In this document: positions 44,417 through 53,242 of the stretch, piece by piece
Numbering within the stretch: the stretch's first letter is position 1
Layout: each line of letters opens with the position of its first letter
Source of the DNA: Ktedonobacteraceae bacterium
Lineage (GTDB): Bacteria; Chloroflexota; Ktedonobacteria; Ktedonobacterales; Ktedonobacteraceae
DNA: 64,000 nucleotides
NCBI GenBank assembly: GCA_035653615.1
Contig: DASRBN010000007.1
Span: 1-64,000 of the forward strand
Direction of reading: 5' to 3'
Position numbers and translations under genes: made by a program
Notes under the pieces: generated by a model
What the model was told of the DNA's origin: nothing
The model's input: only the letters and a program-made list of their open reading frames with translations
The model's database searches: none

Positions 44417-44803
44417 CTATGCTACGCGCATATCATATACTTCCAGATCCCGCGCCATCTGACGGCGATATATTTTTACTCTGTGGACATGCAAAGTAAG
44501 AGATAGCACCAGGTACTCAACCTCATCGCCTTCGGCAACGGGCCGTACATTGAGATTGCCATGCTTTTGCAAGCGGAAAGTTCTACTTTCCCCGGCATCG
44601 ATTATCCCCAGCATATGGTAATCATGGTACACACGCCAGGACACATTCGTCATATTCTCTACAATTAACTCCTCGTCATCCCCACCCATTGCCAGCCGAA
44701 CGCGCTGCTGTAAACGCCGGAGCCATCCTCCGGAACGTTGAGGCCTCGTCTCGAGTGGCGGAGCCTCCGGGCGATCCACCTCAGTCGCAAATTCTGTAGC
44801 CAT
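44417..44803 (-). CDS. Hypothetical protein, 128 aa
   Basis: The first 40 residues are Pro/Arg-rich; the rest looks like an immunoglobulin-like or beta-sandwich domain (LIVENMTNVSWRVYHDYHMLGIIDAGESRTFRLQ), ending in VHRVKIYRRQMARDLEVYDM. No signal peptide or membrane segment. I do not recognise a family. It lies downstream of the sigma-factor/membrane-protein pair on the same strand, 54 bases after the degenerate M48-like gene, so it may belong to the same transcript. Confidence 0.6.
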   Translation of the reverse strand: MATEFATEVDRPEAPPLETRPQRSGGWLRRLQQRVRLAMGGDDEELIVENMTNVSWRVYHDYHMLGIIDAGESRTFRLQKHGNLNVRPVAEGDEVEYLVLSLTLHVHRVKIYRRQMARDLEVYDMRVA

Positions 44804-44857
44804 TATATTCCTCTGTCCTTTCTGCTATGAGTTGTCTATAACACTAGCCCGTCGCTA

Positions 44858-45670
44858 TTATCTGACCAGAGTCAGCCGCTGGCTCTCAGTTTCCACCTGC
44901 GTTCCACATACTCGCCCTATACGCTCGGCCAACGATGGTTCCCATAGGAACACTCGCCGTTGTTTATCGCCTTGCCCCGCTAACAAATGTAACCCCCGGC
45001 AAACACGACTTCTTCCCAGCCATCTCACCATCAACTCGTCCGCTTGAAACACCCGCCTCCGCCTCTGAATACTTACCAATGCTGCCACAATAACAAAGAG
45101 TATTATGGCTATAAGAAATGCAAGAAGTGAGTATTGATAAGCCAACCACAAAATGAACGTTACCAGCATAAGTATCACAGTTGCTACCAGGAACACCCTG
45201 AGCAGCCTGTTCTCCAACCGGCGCGAGTAGGAGTAACGCGCCAGGCCCATCGCTAAAAGCACTTCCAGCATTGCCGTTTCCATTGATCCTGCCCCATAGG
45301 ATGGGAGAATAAGCCATATTTTACGCTCGCCCAAAAAAGAGGTATGAACTTCAGGCATGTGCAGGGTGCTTTTGAATGAACAACGCAAACCTGGAGTATC
45401 GCTTTGCATATGAGCTTCATATATAATGCGCGAAAAAGTATCCTGGATGTATGCCGGCACCCGATTACTCCGTGCATTGCGGCGTAGCAGAATCCTTCGC
45501 ACATGCCTGCCCTTGGCAGTATGCCGATGGCCAAGTTTTGCCCGTAGTCGCAGCCACTCTGTTTGAGGTAATGGTTGCTCGCGCAGATCAGGGCCATAAT
45601 AAGCCGCGAGCCTGCTCTCCAGATCGGCTTTGTCATTATCTCTACGCGCTTCGAAATCCCGTTCGTGCAT
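44858..45670 (-). CDS. Membrane protein resembling an M48 peptidase without zinc ligands; possible sigma-factor partner
   Basis: 270 residues. Two membrane helices lie at about 157-178 and 180-200. Around them the layout follows M48/HtpX peptidases: ETAMLEVLLAMGLARY stands where AVLAHELGHxxxRH is expected, RRVFQADELMVRWLG where REYxADxxAxxLTG is expected, and EPSLAERIGRV where HPPxxxRIxRL is expected. The two His and the Glu of HExxH are replaced, so it cannot be an M48 protease. The N-terminal 60 residues are basic and helical. The gene starts six bases after the stop of an ECF sigma gene, which is the usual place for an anti-sigma factor. The alignment is by eye only. Confidence 0.5.
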   Translation of the reverse strand: MHERDFEARRDNDKADLESRLAAYYGPDLREQPLPQTEWLRLRAKLGHRHTAKGRHVRRILLRRNARSNRVPAYIQDTFSRIIYEAHMQSDTPGLRCSFKSTLHMPEVHTSFLGERKIWLILPSYGAGSMETAMLEVLLAMGLARYSYSRRLENRLLRVFLVATVILMLVTFILWLAYQYSLLAFLIAIILFVIVAALVSIQRRRRVFQADELMVRWLGRSRVCRGLHLLAGQGDKQRRVFLWEPSLAERIGRVCGTQVETESQRLTLVR

Positions 45671-45676
45671 CTTTAG

Positions 45677-46237
45677 TCACTTCCTCTCATCTTCTAGCAA
45701 GTGCCGGAGTCGATCACGCGCACGATTCAGCCGTGACTTTACTGTACCAATCGGCCATCCTAATACCTGGGCTATATCAGCTTCGGTAAGATCGGCCCCA
45801 TAGCGCAGAGCAATTACACGCCGTTGATCTGTGCTAAGTTGAATGAGCGCCTGGCGCACCTGTTCGCGCTCGGCCACCCACGCTTGCAAATCTCTTTGTT
45901 GCGAGACATTTGAACCGCCCTGATAGTGTGGATCGTCGACCTCGTCCAGGGGTAGCGGAAGCCGGTAGATATCTTGCCGCTCCATCTCGTCTAGTGCATG
46001 CCGGTAAAGAATGCGCATCAACCAGGGACGAAAAGGCTTCCCAGGCTGAAAACGCGGTAACCCGCGCCATGCCAACAAAAAAGTTCCCTGTGTAATATCT
46101 TCCGCCAGCGAACGATGATGGCAAAGCCGCAGCGCTGCTGCCATGATAACGGCATGATAAGCCTCCCACAGCAGGCGAAAAGCCTCCTGATCTCCAGATG
46201 CTGCTCTTTGAATGATCTCATCTTCACAAGGAACCAC
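45677..46237 (-). CDS. ECF-like RNA polymerase sigma factor
   Basis: 186 residues. Region 2 is FRLLWEAYHAVIMAAALRLCHHRSLAEDITQGTFLLAW with RPWLMRILYRHALDEM; region 4 is LSTDQRRVIALRYGADLTEADIAQVLGWPIGTVKSRLNRARDRL. Regions 3 and 1.1 are missing. A GTG start is proposed because GAGGAG lies five bases before it; the ATG 22 codons upstream lacks a Shine-Dalgarno. The membrane protein immediately downstream may be its anti-sigma factor. Divergent from the sigma factor at 46603, so two sigma genes face away from each other across 360 bases. Confidence 0.85.
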   Translation of the reverse strand: MVPCEDEIIQRAASGDQEAFRLLWEAYHAVIMAAALRLCHHRSLAEDITQGTFLLAWRGLPRFQPGKPFRPWLMRILYRHALDEMERQDIYRLPLPLDEVDDPHYQGGSNVSQQRDLQAWVAEREQVRQALIQLSTDQRRVIALRYGADLTEADIAQVLGWPIGTVKSRLNRARDRLRHLLEDERK

Positions 46238-46602
46238 TGTCGCTCCTCTCCTCTGAATATGTACTACGCCAGAAAGCAAGCAAAAGGTTCCATGTCTTCC
46301 CATTACTTAAAAATAAATGAGAATCCTGAGAATTTGTAACTCTGGAGTTAAGAGTAGCAACTTTTTCAGAAGAAAATTCGTGCAATATATGTGGGAGAAA
46401 ACTTCTTTGGAATTCTTGAGTAATTCCACCAAATATGTAGTAAGAAGTATGTATTGCTGTAACTTATAACAGCAACAGTTGAGAGCCAATTTTTCCCCTT
46501 GAAAAGGCGGGGTCCTTTTCGATACGTTATTAGACGATTTCAAACACCATTTTCTCTAGGGAAGCAGCAGCCCTTTTTATTCGATAAAGAAAGATGTTTC
46601 AG
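46238..46602. other. Divergent sigma-sigma intergenic region
   Basis: 365 bases between two divergent sigma genes. AT-rich, with an inverted repeat TTGCTGT/ACAGCAA around 46454-46475 and a small hairpin CCCC-TTGAAAAGGC-GGGG at 46496-46512. No gene is supported: the 78-aa frame at 46307-46543 on the minus strand is low-complexity Leu-rich and lacks a start signal. Expected to hold the promoters of both sigma genes. Confidence 0.5.
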
Positions 46603-47229
46603 ATGCAAATCCAGGAAATCCAGGAACCAAATAGAGCGCCATATGCCGAAATCCCGGATGGTGTGCTGGCTCAACAGGCACTTGCAGGAGATCAATGGGC
46701 ATTCGAAACGCTCGTACACCGCTACAGCACTCCGCTCTTCAACTTTATTTGTCACTTACTGGGGGATTATGACCTGGCCTGTGATGTGCTACAACAGGTT
46801 TTCCTCCAGCTCTTTATTTCCCTCTCCACACTGCACAAGGATAAACCGCTGAAGTCCTGGCTGTTTCAGGTTGCGCGCAATCGCTGCCTGGACGAACTTC
46901 GCCGCAAACGCGTCGTTCATTTCTCGGAGCTAGAAATTGGCGGTGATGACGAAGAACCAGCTCTGGCTGCATTGCCCGATAACGGTCCTTTACCGGAAGA
47001 GTTGGTAGAACATCGCGACATGCAGCGCCTCTTGCAACGAGCTATCCAGGGATTACCTCCACGTTTCCGCTCGGTCGTTATATTGCGCTATACCGCCCAG
47101 CTCAGTTTTTCTGAAATCGGCCAGTCATTAGGAATGCCGGAAGCAACTGCAAAAACATATTTTCAACGTGCCAAGCCATTGCTCCGGGCGGCACTGGCGA
47201 CACAACTTCAAGCCACTGCATCTTATTGA
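46603..47229 (+). CDS. ECF-like RNA polymerase sigma factor, paralogue of the one at 29158
   Basis: 208 residues. Region 2 contains LVHRYSTPLFNFICHLLGDYDLACDVLQQVFLQLF and LKSWLFQVARNRCLDELRR; region 4 contains LPPRFRSVVILRYTAQLSFSEIGQSLGMPEATAKTYFQRAK. The match to the 29158-29778 sigma factor is close along the entire length, including the acidic linker and the LLRAALATQLQ end, so the two are recent paralogues. The ATG at 46603 aligns with the other's start; an upstream ATG exists three codons before. A bidirectional terminator follows and converges with the HTH-TPR regulator. Confidence 0.9.
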   Translation: MQIQEIQEPNRAPYAEIPDGVLAQQALAGDQWAFETLVHRYSTPLFNFICHLLGDYDLACDVLQQVFLQLFISLSTLHKDKPLKSWLFQVARNRCLDELRRKRVVHFSELEIGGDDEEPALAALPDNGPLPEELVEHRDMQRLLQRAIQGLPPRFRSVVILRYTAQLSFSEIGQSLGMPEATAKTYFQRAKPLLRAALATQLQATASY

Positions 47230-47250
47230 CCGCGCATATTGTAGAGCTAA

Positions 47251-47280
47251 AAAGGAGTTTGCGAATGGGCAAACTCCTTT
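47251..47280. terminator. Bidirectional terminator between sigma and HTH-TPR genes
   Basis: AAAGGAGTTTGC (47251-47262) pairs perfectly with GCAAACTCCTTT (47269-47280) around a 6-base loop. On the minus strand a TTTTT run follows the stem, a good intrinsic terminator for the HTH-TPR gene; on the plus strand it ends the sigma gene. Confidence 0.8.
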
Positions 47281-47285
47281 CAATG

Positions 47286-49061
47286 CTAGCTTACTCCTGC
47301 ATCTCTTGTTACGGGCACAGGCGGAAATTGTAACTGGTAGAGGGCATTTTTGAGCAGAGCCAACAATGTATTGGTCGTCTCCTCATAGAGATCAGGAGCC
47401 GTTTCGATACGCTCTTCCAGTAAAGCGACACAGCGCTGGTACATGCGTACCAGGTAACCCGGATCACCCTCTCGCGAAGTTATTACCGCACGAGCCCCAT
47501 TGAGCGCTGCTTCGTAAAACTGGTTGGCGCGGGCATAACAATCGCTGGCATAATCCTGCTCGCTGGCAGCGCGACCGAGTTCTTCGGCAACCGTTCCGGC
47601 AGCGAAGAAGAGTTCGGCCCGACTGATGGGGTTTCGCGAACCTCCGGCAAGGCTACCTGATAAGTCAGGGAAATGCGGCAGATATGCTGAGCGATACGCT
47701 ATACTTCGCACATCCATCATCAATGCATTGTGCAAATGCGTTCCTGAAGCATCCTCCCATAAAAATGTGCTAAAAGATTCCTGGCAGAGGTAAGATGCTA
47801 TTGCTCTATTGCGATTGGCCGTATCCTGATATCCATCCAATCGAGCGGCAGCTGCCCGCTCTACGTACACACGTATCATATACGCCAGGGCAACGAAGAC
47901 ACTGGTATCAAGCTCAATAGATGAGGCATCAGCATCCTTTAAATGCTCCTCATAGCGCATAAGTACCTGCCGGCACTGCTCCTCCGCATCTTGTAGCAAG
48001 GAGGTGAGCGTGGAAAAAGTGCGCTTGCTATCCTGGTCTTTCTGCGCTTTAGAAAGCCCTCTGCGCCAGGCATAGAAGTCCAGCTGGACCAGCGCTAGAG
48101 TCAGCCCAACTTTTGCCTCTTCCTTGTAATCACCGCTTACCTGGTAGACACTCTTACTCTGGATCAGAAAGCTGATAGCGCGCTGGTACTGTCGTTCAAT
48201 CTCTTCCATAGTGAAACGGGGGTGAGAAGCATCCGCAAGCATTACCTCTTGCTGCAAGAGTTCATAGGTGCAATAGCCTAATCCCCAATAGAGCATGCCG
48301 GCGCTATTCATATCATGCAGGGAGTTCAGACACTCACGCGCTCGTTCGTAGCTTTCACACGCTTCGCGATAGGCTCCAAGGGCCCGGTAGGCATTGCCAC
48401 AATGCAGTTCGATTTTAAAAAGCATTGCAGAAGATGTCCCATTCATCGAGTTTTTTTGCAGGCTATGTAATGCTCGTATGTAGTAATTTAATGCCGTTTG
48501 GTAAGCCTCAGCCAGGTAATAGTTGTTACCAAGTTCATCGAGGATTGCTGGATAGTGGCGTGCCGGAGCAAGCATGAGCGCGCGTTCAAAAGCATACAGT
48601 GCCGTCGAGAGATTATTATTCTGCTGGGCTATCAGTCCTAACAGAAAATAGTAGCGGGCTTGCCGTGCGGGTGGCAACAATGCAATAGCCTCGGGAGATA
48701 GCATTGGTAACTGTTCATAGTGAACCGGGAACGTATTGAACTCGGTATGGTCAAGCATGGTATCGAGCAGGACCAGCTCATCATCCTGAATCATGTGACC
48801 GGTAGCGGCTGTCAGACCCAGATCATTCATCGTGGATAATGTTCCCGAAGACTCAGGCTGCACAAAAAGAGTAGTAAAGTAGTCCTCAGACTGCTCCAGT
48901 CGCTGCGCAAAAAATTTGAGCGCATCCGGGGAGGGCACTATTTTATTCCGTTCTACAGCACTGACATAGGACTTTGAGAACCGGTCTCCTCCCAGTTCAG
49001 TTTGTGTCAGGTTACGCTGCCGGCGTGCCTGTCGAATATACTCCCCAATACCCTCTGTCAT
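47286..49061 (-). CDS. HTH-XRE/TPR regulator
   Basis: 591 residues. The N-terminal HTH (about 1-65, GEYIRQARRQRNLTQTELGGDRFSKSYVSAVERNKIVPSP) belongs to the Xre/Cro group. The rest is a long helical, TPR-type array (…LIAQQNNNLSTALYAFERALMLAP…, …YQTALNYYIRALHSLQK…, …YREACESYERARECLN…). This architecture resembles quorum-type RRNPP and Streptomyces-type regulators that respond to peptides, but no peptide gene is found here. GGGAGG eight bases before ATG supports the start. It converges with the sigma gene. Confidence 0.85.
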   Translation of the reverse strand: MTEGIGEYIRQARRQRNLTQTELGGDRFSKSYVSAVERNKIVPSPDALKFFAQRLEQSEDYFTTLFVQPESSGTLSTMNDLGLTAATGHMIQDDELVLLDTMLDHTEFNTFPVHYEQLPMLSPEAIALLPPARQARYYFLLGLIAQQNNNLSTALYAFERALMLAPARHYPAILDELGNNYYLAEAYQTALNYYIRALHSLQKNSMNGTSSAMLFKIELHCGNAYRALGAYREACESYERARECLNSLHDMNSAGMLYWGLGYCTYELLQQEVMLADASHPRFTMEEIERQYQRAISFLIQSKSVYQVSGDYKEEAKVGLTLALVQLDFYAWRRGLSKAQKDQDSKRTFSTLTSLLQDAEEQCRQVLMRYEEHLKDADASSIELDTSVFVALAYMIRVYVERAAAARLDGYQDTANRNRAIASYLCQESFSTFLWEDASGTHLHNALMMDVRSIAYRSAYLPHFPDLSGSLAGGSRNPISRAELFFAAGTVAEELGRAASEQDYASDCYARANQFYEAALNGARAVITSREGDPGYLVRMYQRCVALLEERIETAPDLYEETTNTLLALLKNALYQLQFPPVPVTRDAGVS

Positions 49062-49431
49062 CTCTTTAACCTCCCGGGGCCACGAAACGTCCTCATGATG
49101 CAAGCATTGGCCCCTCTTTATTTATAAAAATCTGTCTCCCTCAGAAAACATCAGTTGTATTTTACCTTATTTTTTGTAACTGTTCAATAAAAAATAGCCC
49201 TTTTTCCTTGGAAGTTCATTAGAATTCTGGAGAAATGTCGAAAATTCCATGAAACGCTTCCTCATCCTTAATCGTATTAACGGTAGTAACCCTACATTCT
49301 GGCAGAGAGCACATCATTCCGTTGAAGCAAAGCAGGCATGCTCACCAGTACTCTTATTTACATTACAACTGGCCTTTTTTCCTTTGCCTGTTATGCTTGA
49401 AGGGATTCAAGTATAGATAAAGGACACTCTT
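49062..49431. other. Intergenic region between HTH-TPR regulator and 101-aa gene
   Basis: 370 bases, AT-rich, between two divergent starts; it must carry the promoters of both genes. Two AATTCTGG/AAAATTCC-type near-inverted motifs lie at about 49212-49246. No gene or strong hairpin is seen. Confidence 0.4.
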
Positions 49432-49737
49432 ATGAAACAACCCGAGCAGGCACAAGCTCGCCGCATATATATTCCCGCCGTCGCAATACAGCGGGCTACC
49501 TATCGCAAATCCTGGGGCAAAATTCCGGTGGCTACTATGGATGCCCCTGACCAAATTTGCGGCCTGGCACAACGCGTGGGCTATACCGGCAAATCAGACA
49601 ACGACCTGGCTATTTACCGGCTCAAGGTGAGGATTGGTCAATCCGCTCCCGTCTTCACCATCCCAGGCTTCTTCGTGATTGAGGAGGGCATATTTGAGGA
49701 CTACGATCTCTGGCTTGCAAATCACGAACTAAAGTAG
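49432..49737 (+). CDS. Hypothetical protein, 101 aa
   Basis: Not recognised. The sequence is basic at the N-terminus (QAQARRIYIPAVAIQRATYRKSWGKIP) and has one candidate beta-rich segment (LAIYRLKVRIGQSAPVFTIPGFFVIEEGIF). AAGGA precedes ATG by about seven bases, supporting translation. A hairpin follows and the convergent glycosyltransferase gene ends 133 bases later. Confidence 0.6.
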   Translation: MKQPEQAQARRIYIPAVAIQRATYRKSWGKIPVATMDAPDQICGLAQRVGYTGKSDNDLAIYRLKVRIGQSAPVFTIPGFFVIEEGIFEDYDLWLANHELK

Positions 49738-49789
49738 CATCTCGTTTCCCGCCCGCAGGTAAAGATGAAAAATGGCGAAATAGCTCAAT

Positions 49790-49826
49790 AAGGGCAGAAC
49801 ACCTTATGGCTTCTGTAACTGCCCTT
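49790..49826. terminator. Bidirectional hairpin terminator
   Basis: AAGGGCAG (49790-49797) pairs with CTGCCCTT (49819-49826), followed by TTTTGAG; the flanking bases GTAAAG…AATGGC and GCCATT…CTTTAC on both sides show further partial symmetry. It lies between convergent genes ending at 49737 and 49870. Confidence 0.6.
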
Positions 49827-49869
49827 TTGAGAGCCATTCGCCTTTACTTCGCCCTACCTGCTGAACGTC

Positions 49870-51120
49870 TCAAGGGCCTGGTTCCAGCTTCACCTTTGCC
49901 CTGCTAGCCTGAGCCTGACCCCCTAGATAAGGGAGTTGAACAGGCAAGACTGTTTTAATGAAATCTGGAACGGAAGGTGGAGTGAGTACCGGCTTCTTCT
50001 GGCGCTTCTCCTCGTACTTACGCACGCCCGCTTCCTTACCCATGGCAATTACCTTCTTATATATCCTGGTATATTTATTAGCCATGGCACGCACCGAAAA
50101 ATTCTTCTCGATGTATGCACGCGTCTCATCGCGATTAATGTCATCAATACGCGGGATGAACCGTGCCATCTCTTCTACGTCATGCACCAGGAAACCGGTT
50201 TTGCGATGCGCCACAATCTCTGGCGCGGCTCCCCGCGGGAACGAAATGACGGGACAGCCCAGCGCCATGGACTCAATCATGACCATCCCAAAGGGTTCGT
50301 TCCACTCGATAGGATTGAGAAATCCCCGTGCCTGGCTCAAGAGGCGAATCTTTTGCTCCATATTTACCGGCCCAATATATTTGACCTGTTCGTCATCAAT
50401 ATGGGGCTTGATCAACTCTTCAAAGTAGTTAATCGACTCGGGTAAATGACGATCTACGATACCTGCGAGAGTAAGCGGTACTCCCGCTTTGCGCGCAGCC
50501 TCGATTGCCAGGTGCGGACCCTTCTCAGGCATGAAGCGGCCCAACCACACAAAAAAATCGCCTCGCGGTACATCTAACGGGCGAAATGTCTCCATCGGTA
50601 TGCCATGGTGTACGACTCCCACAAAATTCAGGTTATGGGGCACCTCCTCCATGGCACTTTCACTAATCGCGACCACCGGCACAAATGGAGCCCACTCCAT
50701 ATAATATTTATCCGCTTCACCTGTCCATTCTCGCACACGATCAAACGGGAAACAGCTGTGCAGCGTCGTTACATGAGGTGTCTCTAGATGAGCCGAAAGC
50801 GGAAAAATGTACATATCCGAACTTGAGGAAAGATGGGTATGTACAATATCAAAATCGGAATCCTTGACTTGCTCAAAAGACTTGTACAGGTGGTAAAAAG
50901 GCTTCAGGTGCGCAGCCCATGGTATTCCCTCATCAATCAATGATTTCGGGAAAAATGACACTTGCTTTGCCGAGGTTCTGGCATCGCCCGGCGCAAATAA
51001 CGTGACATCATGCCCCTGCGCCACCTGCTCCTCTACCAGATTATAAATCACAATCTCCGTCCCACCATAGTTCTTCGGCGGAATAGCTATCCAGGGGGGA
51101 GCTATGTGAGCTATTTTCAT
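49870..51120 (-). CDS. GT4-type glycosyltransferase
   Basis: 416 residues. The N-terminus MKIAHIAPPWIAIPPKNYGGTE with HTHLSSSSDMY is a GT-B donor/acceptor domain, and the C-terminal half has RFMPEKGPHLAIEAA and the E-x7-E signature EPFGMVMIE. It probably transfers a sugar from a nucleotide sugar to a glycan or lipid. AAAGGA before ATG supports the start. No cluster of polysaccharide genes is adjacent. Confidence 0.88.
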   Translation of the reverse strand: MKIAHIAPPWIAIPPKNYGGTEIVIYNLVEEQVAQGHDVTLFAPGDARTSAKQVSFFPKSLIDEGIPWAAHLKPFYHLYKSFEQVKDSDFDIVHTHLSSSSDMYIFPLSAHLETPHVTTLHSCFPFDRVREWTGEADKYYMEWAPFVPVVAISESAMEEVPHNLNFVGVVHHGIPMETFRPLDVPRGDFFVWLGRFMPEKGPHLAIEAARKAGVPLTLAGIVDRHLPESINYFEELIKPHIDDEQVKYIGPVNMEQKIRLLSQARGFLNPIEWNEPFGMVMIESMALGCPVISFPRGAAPEIVAHRKTGFLVHDVEEMARFIPRIDDINRDETRAYIEKNFSVRAMANKYTRIYKKVIAMGKEAGVRKYEEKRQKKPVLTPPSVPDFIKTVLPVQLPYLGGQAQASRAKVKLEPGP

Positions 51121-51873
51121 TCTGCATCCTTTCATGCTGGTATCTCAGCCCCTGCACACGGTCTACCTCGTTCATAACCTCATACCCGGCAGAAGCCTTG
51201 ATACCATAACATCACCACTTTCCATCATCCATCTCCCCTTCTCTCTTGTGTCTCACACGGACACGTAGAAGACTCTCTCTATCTTCCCACCGCAATCATA
51301 ACCCAAATAGTATTGTTTGTCAAGTACTTGACCGAAGAGATTGAATTTTTCATGGATTTTTTATATTCTTAATCTATTTCTAAGCTTAGCACTTTTTCGT
51401 CTCTTCTACTGCTCTAGCAAGAGTCAATGGAAGCCTATAGAACACCGGCAGCCTGGTATTTTATAAGGGTCTCCGTTTCCCTCAACCATAACGAGGAACT
51501 TCAATCATGTAGCAGTTGAAATACAAAAGGCTCCGATTTTCAGTTTTACCTGTACGGAGCCTTTTGTACGGAATCAGAGAAGGAGAAGGAAAAAGATTTG
51601 CTCTAGTTTTAATATTCCTTTCGAAAAGGGATTTTGAGATAAATAAAATAATATCCGCTCCACTTATTGCCTGGCGAGATAATGCCAGTCATACAATGTA
51701 GAGCGGCATTGTACGTGACGTTTTTAACGCCATTCCCCCCGTACAATCCAATACAAACAGTAATACGTCAAAGGATTTTTCATGGATTACTTGCACCTTC
51801 AGATTGCATTGCTATTAGTTCTTCCAGAAGTGCTTTTCAGCACCCATTGAACCTGGTGAGACCGCCTGGCAAG
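51121..51873. other. 753-base gene-free region with two inverted repeats
   Basis: No coding region can be supported; the small frames (for example 51516-51701) lack ribosome-binding sites and overlap the hairpins. A 14-bp perfect inverted repeat TACAAAAGGCTCCG/CGGAGCCTTTTGTA (51522-51535 and 51555-51568) and a second one TACAATG/CATTGTA (51692-51698 and 51707-51713), flanked by GTCA/TGAC, are the only structure. It includes the glycosyltransferase promoter and the downstream end of the thioesterase. Confidence 0.5.
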
Positions 51874-52392
51874 TTAAGGTGGGGGAAACGCTTTGCCTTC
51901 CATCTGCTCAAACGCAAAGCGCAGAGAACGCGGAACAGGATGCGGACGACCGTTGAGATAATTACACCAGACCATGACCGATTTACCTGCCGCAAAGATG
52001 CGTTCGTGTTCGGTCATATCGCGTATCTGGTGTTCCATTGTGAAGCTGGTGCGCCCTACCCGCACCACACGGACACCGACTTCGACACGATCAGAACGGA
52101 TCAAGGGCAGTTCATACGTGCAAGAAATCTCTTTGACCAGCAGACCGTAATGGCTTCCATTGGGCCGCGTTTGAATGCGAGGATTATGCGGTGGATGCGA
52201 AACAATGCCTTCGACCTCCTGATGCTCCTCACGGGAGGGCCATTCATTCAGCCAGGTTTCGAGCTGGTTGAAATAATAGCTTCTGGCCTCCTCGAAATAG
52301 GTAAAGTAGACGGTATTGTTCACATGCGCCAGGGGATCAAGGTCCCGGAAGCGGATTTGTACTGGATACCAGCACGGAAAGGAATCATCCAT
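51874..52392 (-). CDS. Acyl-CoA thioesterase, 4HBT hotdog family
   Basis: 172 residues. The N-terminal VQIRFRDLDPLAHVNNTVYFTYFEEAR is the 4-hydroxybenzoyl-CoA thioesterase signature with the catalytic Asp. The rest is hotdog-fold beta structure (…SDRVEVGVRVVRVGRTSFTMEHQIRD…). It hydrolyses an acyl-CoA or acyl-ACP thioester; length somewhat longer than YbgC. It stands alone on the minus strand with the sigma gene divergent. Confidence 0.85.
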   Translation of the reverse strand: MDDSFPCWYPVQIRFRDLDPLAHVNNTVYFTYFEEARSYYFNQLETWLNEWPSREEHQEVEGIVSHPPHNPRIQTRPNGSHYGLLVKEISCTYELPLIRSDRVEVGVRVVRVGRTSFTMEHQIRDMTEHERIFAAGKSVMVWCNYLNGRPHPVPRSLRFAFEQMEGKAFPPP

Positions 52393-52607
52393 AGTTCTTT
52401 CTTACCCTTTCATCCTCATTCGTACTTCATATTACCAGAAGCAATGGGCGCAAAACAAGAGACCTTTCACAATAAAAATTGACCCATCCAGGTTTTTATC
52501 ATTACCCGGCCCATCAATCTGTTACAATAGAAGCAGAGGCCGGTCCCAAAATGATCTAATCGCAGCCTGATCTCGTATTATTAGATAGGGAGTGTAAAAA
52601 AACTGCT

Positions 52608-53207
52608 ATGCAGAGTTTTTCGGATGCTGATATCAGAGACGAACCAAGTGATGAAGCGCTGCTTAATGCGATTGCCGGGGGAGCTGCATGGGCCATGGAA
52701 TTGCTGTACCAGCGCTATAGCCGCATCCTCTACTCGCTTGCCTATCGCATGGTAGCGGATCACCAGGTAGCCGAAGACCTGCTACAAGACGCATTTATAG
52801 CCGTGTGGAAACGGGCCACCTCCTTTTCTCCCCAGGCGGGAGGAGCACGCAGCTGGCTGATCTCTATCCTCCATCACCGCACGATTGATTACCTGCGCAA
52901 AGTACGCCGCCGCTCAGTCTTACACGAAGCCCCGTTGCAAGAAGTTGAATTCGAAGAAACAGTTGTATTTCCCGATGTCTGGGATGAAGCATGGCGGAAC
53001 GTCCAGAGTTCGCAGGTACGAGCGGCTCTCATGAAGATTGCCCCCGAACAACGCCTGGTAATCGAACTGGCCTACTTTCAAGGATGGACACATGTTGAAA
53101 TTGCCGAGGGTACGCAAGTGCCTCTCGGTACGGTCAAGGCCCGCATGCGTCTTGGTCTCCACCACCTCAAGCGCATTCTTAAGAAGGAGGGCATGGATGA
53201 GGTCTAA
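52608..53207 (+). CDS. ECF-like RNA polymerase sigma factor (SigK-like)
   Basis: 199 residues. Region 2: LLYQRYSRILYSLAYRMVADHQVAEDLLQDAFIAVWK with GGARSWLISILHHRTIDYLRK. Region 4: IAPEQRLVIELAYFQGWTHVEIAEGTQVPLGTVKARMRLGLHHLKRI. The Shine-Dalgarno is weak. Different from the other three sigma factors. It converges with the pseudokinase gene and is not next to an obvious anti-sigma factor. Confidence 0.88.
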   Translation: MQSFSDADIRDEPSDEALLNAIAGGAAWAMELLYQRYSRILYSLAYRMVADHQVAEDLLQDAFIAVWKRATSFSPQAGGARSWLISILHHRTIDYLRKVRRRSVLHEAPLQEVEFEETVVFPDVWDEAWRNVQSSQVRAALMKIAPEQRLVIELAYFQGWTHVEIAEGTQVPLGTVKARMRLGLHHLKRILKKEGMDEV

Positions 53208-53242
53208 GCATCTTTCTCAAACCAGGTGCAATTTGCACCCAT

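Noticed and set aside
46307-46543. 78-aa minus-strand frame between two sigma genes
   Set aside because: Low-complexity, Leu-rich, no start signal; the interval is better read as a divergent promoter region.
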